Assembly: GCA_947444195.1 (NCBI GenBank)
Contig: CANEZL010000047.1
Span: 1 to 35,564, forward strand
DNA length: 35,564 nt
Source: Methylobacteriaceae bacterium
GTDB lineage: Bacteria > Pseudomonadota > Alphaproteobacteria > Rhizobiales > Beijerinckiaceae
Direction: 5' to 3'
The position numbers and the translations under genes were made by a program. Under the pieces are notes generated by a model that saw only the letters and a program-made list of their open reading frames with translations, searched no databases and was not told where the DNA came from. Below are positions 1 to 6,674 of the stretch, piece after piece (position 1 is the first letter of the stretch; each line of letters begins with the position of its first letter).

Positions 1-148
1 GACCGCGGCGGCTCGCACCGTCCCTGATCTCTGGCACGCCATCCGGCAGACTTTGGCTTGCTTCACCGCAGAGGAGTGCCGCAACGCCCTCACCGCAGCC
101 GGCTACGAGACCGACTTGGCCGTCGCTACGTGAGCGGGCACGGCTCTA
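1..148 (+). mobile_element. End of an IS630-family insertion sequence
   Basis: The transposase end at 2-133 is followed after 13 bases by CTAG at 146-149, and from there the reading frame continues as tape-measure protein. IS630 elements target TA, often within CTAG, and duplicate it, so TA at 147-148 is the likely insertion point. The terminal inverted repeat cannot be checked because the other end is outside the window. Confidence 0.6.
2..133 (+). CDS. IS630-family transposase, C-terminal 43 residues (cut by window edge)
   Basis: The open frame entering the window ends at TGA 131-133. Its last residues include LWHAIRQTLACFTAEECRN and then ALTAAGYE. The arrangement 'F-x-EEC-x-N-x(4)-AAGY' near the C-terminus is a hallmark of IS630/Tc1-type transposases. 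The DDE catalytic core is upstream of the window. The same frame stays open beyond the stop and encodes tape-measure protein, which shows the element landed inside that gene. Confidence 0.7.
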   Translation, partial: TAAARTVPDLWHAIRQTLACFTAEECRNALTAAGYETDLAVAT

Positions 149-190
149 GCGGTCACGGTCGGGGCTGACACCCGGCCCTTCGAACAGGGC

Positions 191-1936
191 ATGAAGGCGG
201 CCCTCGGAATCGCCACGCAGACTGCGGCGAGCATCGGCGCGCGCTACGCCGCGGCGGCAACCGGCATCGACAAGGCCTTTTCCCAGACGGCCCGCAACGT
301 GGGGACGCAGTTCGGCAAGGGCATCAGCGACGGAGCCGTGCCGGCGCTCAACGCCCTCAAGACCACGGCGCTTCTGGCAGTCGGCGCCTTCGTCGGGTTC
401 GAGGCCGCGAAGCTCGGCGTGGCCGCCATGGGCGCCGCGGCGGCGGCGGCGGCGACCGAGTTGGACCGCATGGCGAAGATCGGTGCGGACGCCGCCAAGT
501 TCGGCGTGTCGTCCACCTTCCTTCAGACCTACAGCGCGCAGGCCCGGAACCTGAAGGTCGACGTGGACGACCTCACCAAGTCGCTCACCATGGCCCGCGA
601 AGCCTTCACGGTGCGCCAGGGCCAGGGCGGGGAAGACGCCCGCAACGAGAGCGCGTTCGGGGCGCGCCTCCGCCAGCAGATGGACGCCGGCAACGTGACG
701 GCCGCACAGGTCTCGCGGTTCGGCGCCGCGATCGGCACCGAAGCGCAGTTCAAGGCCGCGGTGGACATCATGGCCGAGTTGCAGGCCAAGGGCCGCGACC
801 TCGCCGCGCTGGACCTCGCTTCGAAGATCTTCCCGCCGGAACTCGTGGAGCGCATTAGAACGGGCGCCGTCGAGATGAGCCGCTTCCGGCAGATGATCGA
901 TGACGTGAAGAACCCCGATCTGACCTTGCTCAAGCCCGACGAAATCGTGCGGGCGCAAGAATTGAAGCGTCGGCTGGAAGAGGCACAGGCGACGCTCGAT
1001 CAGGCGGCCCGCGACTTCAACCTGGAACTCGGCCGGGCCGGCGTCGGCCTGCGCGAGGATGCCATCGCGTGGAAGGAGTTGATGGCCTCCGGCGCGCGGG
1101 CGGCCGTGAGCATCCTTCAGCAGGCGCGCCAGATCCGCGACCAGATGGCGGCGACCGAGCCCGCCGTCTTCGGCCGCGACTACTACCGGCAGGAGGACGC
1201 GCCCGCCTCCGGGCTCCGGAAGGATCTGGGCAAGCCGACCACCGCGCCGCGGACCGGCGACCGGGAGATGGACAACGCCCTCGACAAGCTGCGGGGCAAC
1301 CTGACGAACAAGACCCTCGTGGATCAGGCCATGACCGCCTCGCGGCAACTGACAGAGGGCATGCGGCCGGACAAGACGGCGCCCATCGTCACCGCCCGCC
1401 CCACGGCCCGCACGCCCTCGTCCTCCGAGAGCTTGGACCAAGTCGAGACCTACGTCCGCGGCCTCGAAAAGTCCGCCGCCGCCCTGAAGGGTGAGGTGGA
1501 TGCGATCGGCAAGAGCAACGCCGAGCGCCAGGTCTCCATCAACCTGCAGCGCGCCGAAGAGATCGCCCGGCAACAGAACCGGGCCCTGAGCGAAGACGAG
1601 ATCCGCCGCATCCGCGAGACCTCCGTTGCGACGGCCGAGTACCGGGACAAGCTGGAGGACACGCGCGAGGTACAGGACGCCCTTCGCTCGGCGGGCCGCA
1701 ACGTCCTCTCCGGCATCGTGGCTGACGCCCGGCACGGCGCCTCCGCGCTGGACGTGCTCTTCAACGCCCTCAACCGCGTGCTGGACCGCATCGCCGATCA
1801 GGGCGTGAACGCGCTCACGGAGGTTCTGTTCGGCCGCTCTGGCAGCACGCAGGGCGGGTTGCTCGGCTCCCTCCTGGGCAACGGCACGGCCGGCGCCGTC
1901 GCGGGCGCGGGCGGCCCCTTCAGGATCGGCGGATGA
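191..1936 (+). CDS. Phage tail tape-measure protein, 5' end removed by IS insertion
   Basis: Tape-measure proteins set tail length and sit in the tail tube. The 581-residue product has an Ala/Gly-rich hydrophobic segment at about residues 58-90, then long helical charged stretches (about 95-150, 235-290, 415-510). The C-terminal stretch ALNRVLDRIADQGVNAL, followed by a Gly-rich tail, is typical of this family. ATG 191 is the first start, but the frame is open from 134 and encodes LAVTVGADTRPFEQGM. That is the usual N-terminal motif of these proteins, so the true start was upstream and has been separated by the IS630 element. No good ribosome-binding site precedes 191, so expression is doubtful. 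The length is short for a siphophage tape measure. The stop overlaps the next start (ATGA). Confidence 0.8.
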   Translation: MKAALGIATQTAASIGARYAAAATGIDKAFSQTARNVGTQFGKGISDGAVPALNALKTTALLAVGAFVGFEAAKLGVAAMGAAAAAAATELDRMAKIGADAAKFGVSSTFLQTYSAQARNLKVDVDDLTKSLTMAREAFTVRQGQGGEDARNESAFGARLRQQMDAGNVTAAQVSRFGAAIGTEAQFKAAVDIMAELQAKGRDLAALDLASKIFPPELVERIRTGAVEMSRFRQMIDDVKNPDLTLLKPDEIVRAQELKRRLEEAQATLDQAARDFNLELGRAGVGLREDAIAWKELMASGARAAVSILQQARQIRDQMAATEPAVFGRDYYRQEDAPASGLRKDLGKPTTAPRTGDREMDNALDKLRGNLTNKTLVDQAMTASRQLTEGMRPDKTAPIVTARPTARTPSSSESLDQVETYVRGLEKSAAALKGEVDAIGKSNAERQVSINLQRAEEIARQQNRALSEDEIRRIRETSVATAEYRDKLEDTREVQDALRSAGRNVLSGIVADARHGASALDVLFNALNRVLDRIADQGVNALTEVLFGRSGSTQGGLLGSLLGNGTAGAVAGAGGPFRIGG

Positions 1937-2655
1937 GCGGCATCCTCACGTACCCGATCCCGGAGGGGCTGTGCCTCCTCACGGATGGCGCCAACGTCGA
2001 CCTCTCCCACCGGCTTCAGCATGTCGGGTCCAAGGTGCTCCTGATGCCCGAATGGCCGGGTGCGATGGCGCTGCGCGGACCGGCTCAATTCCTGTGGGCG
2101 CTGCGAACCCATTGGGGCCCGGCGGTGCCGGACTTCGACGGGATCCTGGCGCGGATCACGGAAGACGCCGAGCTGATCGAACAGCTTCACATCCTGCACC
2201 AATGCCCGCGGCGCGAATGGGAACTGGTCCTGACCGGCTGGTCCCAAGCCCGGCAGGCGTTCGAGGTGTGGGACGTGTACGGGGGGCCCATCCCGCCTTT
2301 CGAGCACCCGCCTCTCACGCTGCGCCAGATCCCGGCCGGCGCTGGCGCGTGGCCGGCGCCTGAACCGGAGCAAGTTGCGGCACTCGGCCTGACGGAACAG
2401 TCCGACCCGCCGCGCTCGCCTCACCATACCGCGGCGCTGGTCATGGTCGCGATGCGCCACAGCCTTCAGAAGAATCCGAATGATGAGCGGGACGTTCATC
2501 ACTCTATTGGCGGTTTCCTTCAAGAGACCATCATCAGCCTGGACGGGTGCAGCACGCGCATCGTTCACCGCTGGCCCGATGTGATCGGAGAGCGGATCAC
2601 CCCTTCGCCTGTTCCGCAAGGGTCGCAGGCGAGCGCGCAGCCGGCGGACGCGTAG
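1933..2655 (+). CDS. Phage-region protein of unknown function, possibly Ntn-hydrolase-like
   Basis: 240 residues starting at an ATG that overlaps the tape-measure stop by 4 bases, so the two are translationally coupled. I do not recognise a named family. The N-terminal pattern (LLTDGANVDLSHRLQHVGSK at about 15-34) followed by the later GGFLQETIIS and HRWPDVIGE segments recalls the layout of proteasome-like Ntn-hydrolase proteins found in some phages (strand, Asp, then a Lys about 15-20 residues later). No processed N-terminal Thr/Ser/Cys can be fixed. The C-terminal 20 residues are polar and low in complexity. The Ntn suggestion is inference only. Confidence 0.7.
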   Translation: MSGILTYPIPEGLCLLTDGANVDLSHRLQHVGSKVLLMPEWPGAMALRGPAQFLWALRTHWGPAVPDFDGILARITEDAELIEQLHILHQCPRREWELVLTGWSQARQAFEVWDVYGGPIPPFEHPPLTLRQIPAGAGAWPAPEPEQVAALGLTEQSDPPRSPHHTAALVMVAMRHSLQKNPNDERDVHHSIGGFLQETIISLDGCSTRIVHRWPDVIGERITPSPVPQGSQASAQPADA

Positions 2656-2773
2656 ATCACCGGCAGTCGGCGGCCTCTTCCCATGGAGGTTGAGCCGATC
2701 CCCCTCGGAGGATCCGAGAGCCGGCGGCGGGGCACAGCCCGCGCGGCCGGCACCTATCCCAAGGGCTCAGACC

Positions 2774-3169
2774 ATGACCAGCGCCGTCCCGCTCGTGATC
2801 CGTCTCCTGAAGGCCGCCGCACCTGTCGGCGCCCTGGTAGGCGACCGGATCGAGCCGGAGCGGGCCCCCGATGGCGGGAGCCTGCCGCTGATCGTGGTCC
2901 GGTCCTCCTCCTCCCGCCAGGTCTACGGGCTCGCCCGGTCCGCGCCGCTGCGCGAGGGGCGGCTGAACGTGCTCTGTGCGGCGTCCACCTATTCCGCAGC
3001 GGAAAAGCTCGCAGAGGCCGTCATCGCGGCGCTGAAGGACGTACGGGCCGCGAAGGTCGCCGGGAAGAGCATCACCGTCATGCAGGACGGTGAGGACGCA
3101 GGCACCTGGGATGAGAGCGGCCGGACCTTCAACCGCATCGTCGGCTTCCGGGTCAGCATCAGCGGGTAA
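2774..3169 (+). CDS. DUF3168-family tail completion protein
   Basis: 131 residues. The order 'VIRLLKAAAPVGALVGDRI', then LPLIVV, then LNVLCAASTYSAAEKLAEAV, then a final DESGRTFNRIVGFRVSIS matches the DUF3168 (gp17-like tail completion/terminator) layout. These proteins cap the head-proximal end of long tails. ATG 2774 was chosen because AAGGG lies about 9 bases upstream; a TTG at 2690 in the same frame is preceded too closely by GGAGG and adds a low-complexity leader. In most siphophages this gene lies upstream of the tape measure, whereas here it is downstream, which hints at rearrangement. A 118-bp gap separates it from the previous gene. Confidence 0.75.
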   Translation: MTSAVPLVIRLLKAAAPVGALVGDRIEPERAPDGGSLPLIVVRSSSSRQVYGLARSAPLREGRLNVLCAASTYSAAEKLAEAVIAALKDVRAAKVAGKSITVMQDGEDAGTWDESGRTFNRIVGFRVSISG

Positions 3170-3172
3170 GCC

Positions 3173-3685
3173 ATGGACTGGCGCACACACACGCCGATCG
3201 CGAAAGAGCGCATCGGCTTGAACGAGCTCGCCGAGGCCGCGGGCGTGCCGCGGGGCATGATCAGCTCGTGGTCGCTGCGCGGCGCAATCGTGTTCCGCGG
3301 CGTCGGTCGCGGCCGGACGCGCTCCTACACGATCTGGCAGGCCGTCCACCTCGCGATCATCGCCGAGATGTCCGCGATGCGCCTGAGCGTCGTCGGGCCC
3401 GGCGCGGACCTGACCGAAGCCATGCTGGGCTATGCCCGGCACCGCCTCGCCGAGGGCGCAACGCCTGGCTGCATCGCCTTGGTCCCAGAGCCCGGCGGGC
3501 TGGACTGGACCATTCACCCGGTCGCCGACGTGGGCTCCTGCGGCTCCTGCATCGTGCTGGACCTCGGTCGCATCGTCGGTGGCGTGGCCGAGCGCTGGGA
3601 CCGGATCGCCGCGCTCAAGCCTCTCACCCGTTCGCCAGGGCGCGCCAAGCGCCGAAGCAAGATCCACCGGCCGTGCGCGGCCTAA
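3173..3685 (+). CDS. MerR-like helix-turn-helix protein of the phage region
   Basis: 170 residues, starting 3 bases after the stop of the DUF3168 gene, so probably read by coupling; there is no separate strong ribosome-binding site. Residues about 15-60 (LNELAEAAGVPRGMISSWSL, then RGRTRSYTIWQAVHLAIIAE) fit a MerR-type winged helix: a helix-turn-helix, a wing with a basic tip and a following helix. The rest (65-150) has no recognised domain and contains a CGSC pair (about 123-126). The C-terminal 25 residues are strongly basic. It is probably a DNA-binding regulator of the element; target and role are not visible. Confidence 0.65.
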   Translation: MDWRTHTPIAKERIGLNELAEAAGVPRGMISSWSLRGAIVFRGVGRGRTRSYTIWQAVHLAIIAEMSAMRLSVVGPGADLTEAMLGYARHRLAEGATPGCIALVPEPGGLDWTIHPVADVGSCGSCIVLDLGRIVGGVAERWDRIAALKPLTRSPGRAKRRSKIHRPCAA

Positions 3686-3723
3686 GAGGGTTTGCACGCC
3701 GCGCGTGCAAATTGGGAGCGACC

Positions 3724-3984
3724 ATGAACACGGCCTTTCTCCTCATGGCGCAGTACGGCGCGCGGGCCATCGTGCCGGTGGAGACGGTGGCGCGAGACTA
3801 CTTCCCGCACCTCACGTCGACCATGCTGATTCGCAAGATTGGGGCAGGGGAGATCGCGCTACCACTGGTCCGCATCGAGAACAGCGCGAAGTCCGCGAAG
3901 GGGGTCCATCTCACGGACCTCGCCGCGTGGATCGACAAGCGGACGGAAGCGGCCCGGCGCGAGTGCAAGGCGCTGGCTGGTTAA
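3724..3984 (+). CDS. PrtN family (pyocin activator) protein
   Basis: 86 residues. The sequence MNTAFLLMAQYGARAIVPVE and the later KSAKGVHLTDLAAWID match the pyocin activator protein PrtN family (PF11112) along the whole length. In Pseudomonas aeruginosa PrtN turns on pyocin (tail-like bacteriocin) genes by binding repeated P boxes. Relatives are common next to integrases in alphaproteobacterial islands, where they may act as small DNA-bending regulators or excision factors (inference). The ATG at 3724 follows GGGAGCGACC, a usable ribosome-binding site. It is the last rightward gene of the element and is followed by an AT-rich convergent zone with phased TAACCA repeats. Confidence 0.85.
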   Translation: MNTAFLLMAQYGARAIVPVETVARDYFPHLTSTMLIRKIGAGEIALPLVRIENSAKSAKGVHLTDLAAWIDKRTEAARRECKALAG

Positions 3985-4040
3985 CAAGTCGTTTACTTAA
4001 GGCGGTGACCGTTAAGCACGCATCGCATAACATTGTGAGA

Positions 4041-4069
4041 TAACCATCTGTTAACCAGCCATTTAACCA
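4041..4069. repeat. Three helically phased TAACCA direct repeats
   Basis: TAACCA occurs at 4041-4046, 4052-4057 and 4064-4069, spaced 11 and 12 bases, about one DNA turn each, in an AT-rich stretch after the PrtN-family gene. Such phasing suggests binding of several protein copies on one DNA face. A regulator or excision-factor site is possible; no function is shown by the sequence. Confidence 0.5.
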
Positions 4070-4103
4070 TTCGGCAACCTTGCTATTCCAATATCGATCC
4101 GGC

Positions 4104-4139
4104 CAAGAAAAAGGGCCCCGGCAGCGATGCCGGAGCCCT
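4104..4139 (-). terminator. Rho-independent terminator of the integrase transcript
   Basis: On the minus strand an 11-pair stem with one mismatch (4112-4116 with 4135-4139, and 4118-4123 with 4128-4133) closes a 4-base loop at 4124-4127. It is followed by a run of T with one C (complement of 4104-4111). It ends the leftward integrase and small-peptide transcript. Confidence 0.85.
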
Positions 4140-4161
4140 GAAGCTTGAATGCAAAACTGCG

Positions 4162-4242
4162 CTAGAGCCGGCCAAGCGCTCGCAGGATTGCAACGATCGC
4201 GCTGGCGACTGCCAGGGTGGCAGCTATGGTCTCGTACGTCAC
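4162..4242 (-). CDS. Tiny hydrophobic membrane peptide (26 residues) downstream of the integrase
   Basis: GTG at 4242 is preceded by the strong ribosome-binding site AGGAGAAGG (complement of 4252-4260) with a 9-base spacer. It encodes MTYETIAATLAVASAIVAIL and then RALGRL, ending at TAG 4164-4162. The product is one hydrophobic helix of about 17 residues with an acidic residue before it and Arg after it, so a single-pass membrane peptide is likely. The gene lies 49 bases after the integrase stop and 22 bases before the terminator, so it sits in the integrase transcript. An ATG two bases upstream is followed at once by TGA and cannot be the start. The function is unknown; small membrane peptides of phages include holin-like, superinfection-exclusion and toxin peptides. 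Confidence 0.6.
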   Translation of the reverse strand: MTYETIAATLAVASAIVAILRALGRL

Positions 4243-4291
4243 ATGGGGAATCCTTCTCCTGTGGCTACGGGACCATTTTGTCGAACTACGC

Positions 4292-5407
4292 CTAAGGCTC
4301 GGTTACCGGAGGAGCCGGAATCCGCCTATTCGCTCCGGAAGGTTGCGACACAACCGCCAGCCACGGCCATTCCGCCCACCTGTCGCCGACCTCGCGAAAG
4401 TGCGTGTAGCGCTGCAGGCTCTGCCACGAACGATGCCCGCTCACTGACGCCGCCAGCGGCACGGTGCGCCCCATCTCGAAGAGCCTGCTGACGCCCTCGT
4501 GCCGCAGGTCGTGGAAGTGCAGATCTTCGATTCCTAGAACCTGACATGCGCGGGTGAACGCCGCCGAGATGGCGTCTGTGCTGAACGGGAAAATCTCAGC
4601 CTTCGCCCGCGGCATCGCCTTGATGATCGCCAGGGCCTCAAGCGGCAGCTCGCACCACACGTCGTTCCCCGCCTTGTCGCCGGGGTTCTTCATGTCCCGG
4701 ACCAGCACGCGGCTGTGTGCCTCGTCCAGATCGGCCCACCGGATCCGGGTGATTTCATCCTGCCGCCGTGTCGAGAACAGGGCGAACGCCGCGATCTGCT
4801 GCATGGGATTGGTGTCCGGCCGGCGACGGCGCACCTTGCCGAAGTGCTCCATGAGGCGGTCCATCTCTTCGATCGTTGGCCGGCGGGTACGCTGGCGCGA
4901 CTTTGAGATGGTGCCGAGCCGCTTGAGCACCTTCTGTGCGTCGGCCATCTGCGCGTCATCGAGTGGGTAGCCCCACGCCGGCCGTGCGATGGCGAAGACC
5001 GAACTGAGGTGGGCGAGGTAGTTCGCCACCGTCTGCGGCTTCCTCCCCTTCGATAGCTCCTGGGCATAGGCCACGATGTCCGCGCTCCTGACTGCGGAGC
5101 ACGGCTGCGCGGCGAACTCGCTCCTGCTCACTGCGGTGAGCACCTGGGCCTTGGTGCGCCCGACCGCGCGCTTGCTCTCCGATACATAGCGTTCGATGGC
5201 CTCAGACAGCAGCACGTCGGCCGGCTTCGGGTCGAATGCTCCGGGCTGGCCGAGCTCGTACTCGCGCTTTTTGATCCAGGCCTGCGCCGCTGCCTTGCGG
5301 TCAAATGTCTGCTGCTCCCGGACCGCCTTCCCCTTGTCTCGGACGACGATCTGCGCCTGATAGGCGGTGGTGCCATCCTTGCGCAGCCGCGCCTGTATGG
5401 TCCCCAT
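4292..5407 (-). CDS. int: Tyrosine recombinase/integrase, dusA-associated type
   Basis: 371 residues, full length for phage-type integrases. An N-terminal Arm-like DNA-binding segment (about 1-55, beginning MGTIQARLRKDGTTAYQAQI) is followed by a SAM-like core-binding domain (about 65-150) and the catalytic domain (about 175-350). All active-site residues are visible: R215 in TRRQDEI, K240 in DMK, H299-x-x-R302 in HDLR, H325 in GHRSW and nucleophile Y334 in QRYTHF. The start ATG at 5407 has GGAG 8 bases upstream. It reads leftward, away from dusA, and shares its transcript with the 26-residue peptide gene. Its upstream region holds repeated TACATCA motifs, one overlapping the start codon. The enzyme should integrate and, with a helper, excise the element at the dusA 5' end. 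Confidence 0.93.
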   Translation of the reverse strand: MGTIQARLRKDGTTAYQAQIVVRDKGKAVREQQTFDRKAAAQAWIKKREYELGQPGAFDPKPADVLLSEAIERYVSESKRAVGRTKAQVLTAVSRSEFAAQPCSAVRSADIVAYAQELSKGRKPQTVANYLAHLSSVFAIARPAWGYPLDDAQMADAQKVLKRLGTISKSRQRTRRPTIEEMDRLMEHFGKVRRRRPDTNPMQQIAAFALFSTRRQDEITRIRWADLDEAHSRVLVRDMKNPGDKAGNDVWCELPLEALAIIKAMPRAKAEIFPFSTDAISAAFTRACQVLGIEDLHFHDLRHEGVSRLFEMGRTVPLAASVSGHRSWQSLQRYTHFREVGDRWAEWPWLAVVSQPSGANRRIPAPPVTEP

Positions 5408-5475
5408 GATGTAGCTCCGGCCGACTCACGTGCTCCGGTGTACATCATGGGCCCAAATTCTACATCAATGATGTA
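5403..5475. promoter_or_regulatory. Cluster of four TACATCA motifs in the integrase control region
   Basis: TACATCA occurs at 5441-5447 and 5461-5467 and, inverted, at 5407-5413 and 5469-5475. The last pair forms the perfect palindrome TACATCAATGATGTA (5461-5475). The 11-mer TACATCATGGG is also an inverted repeat (5403-5413 against 5441-5451). The cluster lies 125-200 bp from the dusA crossover region, fitting either an operator for integrase autoregulation or integrase arm-binding sites. Confidence 0.6.
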
Positions 5476-5501
5476 CGGTTTGGAGCAAAACACCCGCTGA
5501 A

Positions 5502-5525
5502 ACGCATTGACACGCACAAATGCGT
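5502..5525. repeat. Inverted repeat ACGCATT-N10-AATGCGT between integrase and dusA
   Basis: The arms at 5502-5508 and 5519-5525 are perfect complements separated by 10 bases, between the divergent integrase and dusA starts. It may be an operator or a recombination accessory site. TTGACA at 5507-5512 overlaps the left arm and could be a -35 for dusA, but no good -10 follows. Confidence 0.4.
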
Positions 5526-5545
5526 AGCACGGCACGAGGGCCTAA

Positions 5546-6565
5546 GTGACTGATACCACGTCAAAAGACAGCAGCATCACGGGTTGGCAGTTTTCTATTG
5601 CACCGATGATGGACTGGACGGACCGGCATTGCCGGGCCTTCCACCGCGTCCTCACGCACCGGGCGCGGCTCTATACCGAGATGGTCACGACCGGGGCGGT
5701 GATCCACGGCGACCGGGAGCGCCTGCTCGGCTTCTCGGCGGTGGAGCATCCGGTGGCGGTGCAGCTCGGTGGGTCGGATCCGGAGGCCCTGGCCGAGGCG
5801 GCCCGGATCGCGGAGGGGTTCGGCTACGACGAGGTGAACCTCAATGTCGGCTGCCCGTCCGACCGCGTGCAGGAGGGGCGTTTCGGCGCCTGCCTGATGC
5901 GCGAGCCGGCCCTCGTCGCGGCCTGCGTCACGGCGATGAAGCGGGCGGTCCGCGTCCCGGTGACGGTGAAGTGCCGCATCGGCGTGGACGATCAGGACCC
6001 CGAGATCGCCCTCGACGCGCTGGCCCAGGCGGTGATCGCGGCGGGCGTCGACGGGCTCGTGGTGCACGCGCGCAAGGCCTGGCTGCAGGGCCTCTCGCCG
6101 AAGGAGAACCGCGACGTGCCGCCCCTCGATTACGGCCGGGTGGCGCGCCTGAAGCGGGCGCATCCGGATCTTCCGATCGCGGTGAATGGCGGCATCGCGA
6201 CCCTCGACGCGGCCGAGGCGCGCCTTGCCGAGGTCGACGGGGTGATGCTGGGGCGCGCCGCCTACATGGAGCCGGCCCTGCTCCTCGACGTGGACGCGCG
6301 GATCTTCGGCGCGGCCGCCCCGCACGTGGACGCCTTCGCGGCGCTGGAAGCCTTCGAGCCCTACATCGCCGCGGCCCTCGCCCGCGGCGAGCGCCTGCAC
6401 GGGATGACCCGGCACATGCTCGGCCTGTTCAACGGGCGGCCCGGCGCCCGCGCCTTCCGGCGCCATCTCTCGACGGCCGGCATGCGGCCCGATGCCGATC
6501 TCGACACCCTGCGCACGGCGATCGGCTTCGTCTCCCGCGAGACCCCCGAGGCGCGGGCGGCCTGA
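5546..6565 (+). CDS. dusA: tRNA-dihydrouridine synthase A
   Basis: DusA is an FMN enzyme that reduces uridine 20/20a in the tRNA D-loop with NADPH. The 339-residue product has the TIM-barrel family layout: SIAPMMDWTDRHCR (17-30), the catalytic cysteine C103 in NLNVGCPS, K142 in VKCRIG, the phosphate-binding VNGGI at about 212 and MLGRAAY at about 233, then a helical C-terminal domain. The start is GTG 5546 with GAGGG 5 bases upstream. Residues 1 to about 16 are not family-like and come from the integrated element, which therefore supplies a new start for the gene. It is transcribed away from the integrase. A hairpin follows the stop. Confidence 0.95.
   Translation: MTDTTSKDSSITGWQFSIAPMMDWTDRHCRAFHRVLTHRARLYTEMVTTGAVIHGDRERLLGFSAVEHPVAVQLGGSDPEALAEAARIAEGFGYDEVNLNVGCPSDRVQEGRFGACLMREPALVAACVTAMKRAVRVPVTVKCRIGVDDQDPEIALDALAQAVIAAGVDGLVVHARKAWLQGLSPKENRDVPPLDYGRVARLKRAHPDLPIAVNGGIATLDAAEARLAEVDGVMLGRAAYMEPALLLDVDARIFGAAAPHVDAFAALEAFEPYIAAALARGERLHGMTRHMLGLFNGRPGARAFRRHLSTAGMRPDADLDTLRTAIGFVSRETPEARAA
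5600..5632. other. Probable attachment site (att) within the dusA 5' coding region
   Basis: Family-like DusA coding begins at about 5594, and the stretch encoding APMMDWTDRHC is the most conserved part of the 5' end. Known dusA-associated elements recombine here. The exact core cannot be fixed because the partner copy lies outside the window; no second copy was seen at 1-5400. Confidence 0.55.
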
Positions 6566-6571
6566 TCCCGC

Positions 6572-6588
6572 ACCGGCCGCGGGCCGGT
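6572..6588 (+). terminator. GC-rich hairpin after dusA
   Basis: A perfect 7-pair stem (6572-6578 with 6582-6588) with a GCG loop starts 7 bases after the dusA stop. It has no T-run, so it may slow or end transcription weakly. Confidence 0.4.
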
Positions 6589-6674
6589 CGCCCCTCTCGC
6601 ACGGTGCTCTGGCGGGCGCGGACGGCTGCGCCTATGCAGGGCCCACCCAAGCGCCTCGATTCCGGAGATCCGCC

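Larger units (their letters stand above)
1..5632. mobile_element. Right end of a prophage or genomic island integrated in dusA
   Basis: Phage tail genes, a PrtN-family protein and a tyrosine integrase lie directly against the 5' end of dusA, and base composition changes from moderately GC-rich to very GC-rich on entering dusA. Integrases next to dusA are a known class that recombine inside the 5' coding end of dusA and leave a regenerated gene. The left boundary and second attachment site lie outside the window. The content seen (incomplete tail set, an IS inside the tape-measure gene, a 118-bp gap at 2656-2773) suggests a degraded or partial prophage rather than an intact one. Confidence 0.85.

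Noticed and set aside
146..1735. Long minus-strand open frame opposite the tape-measure gene
   Set aside because: Residue content is Arg/Gly/His/Leu-rich with no domain; it is a GC-bias shadow of the recognisable tape-measure gene.
3432..4043. Open frame overlapping the MerR-like and PrtN genes
   Set aside because: It is a different frame through two genes with clear family matches, and its product has low complexity.
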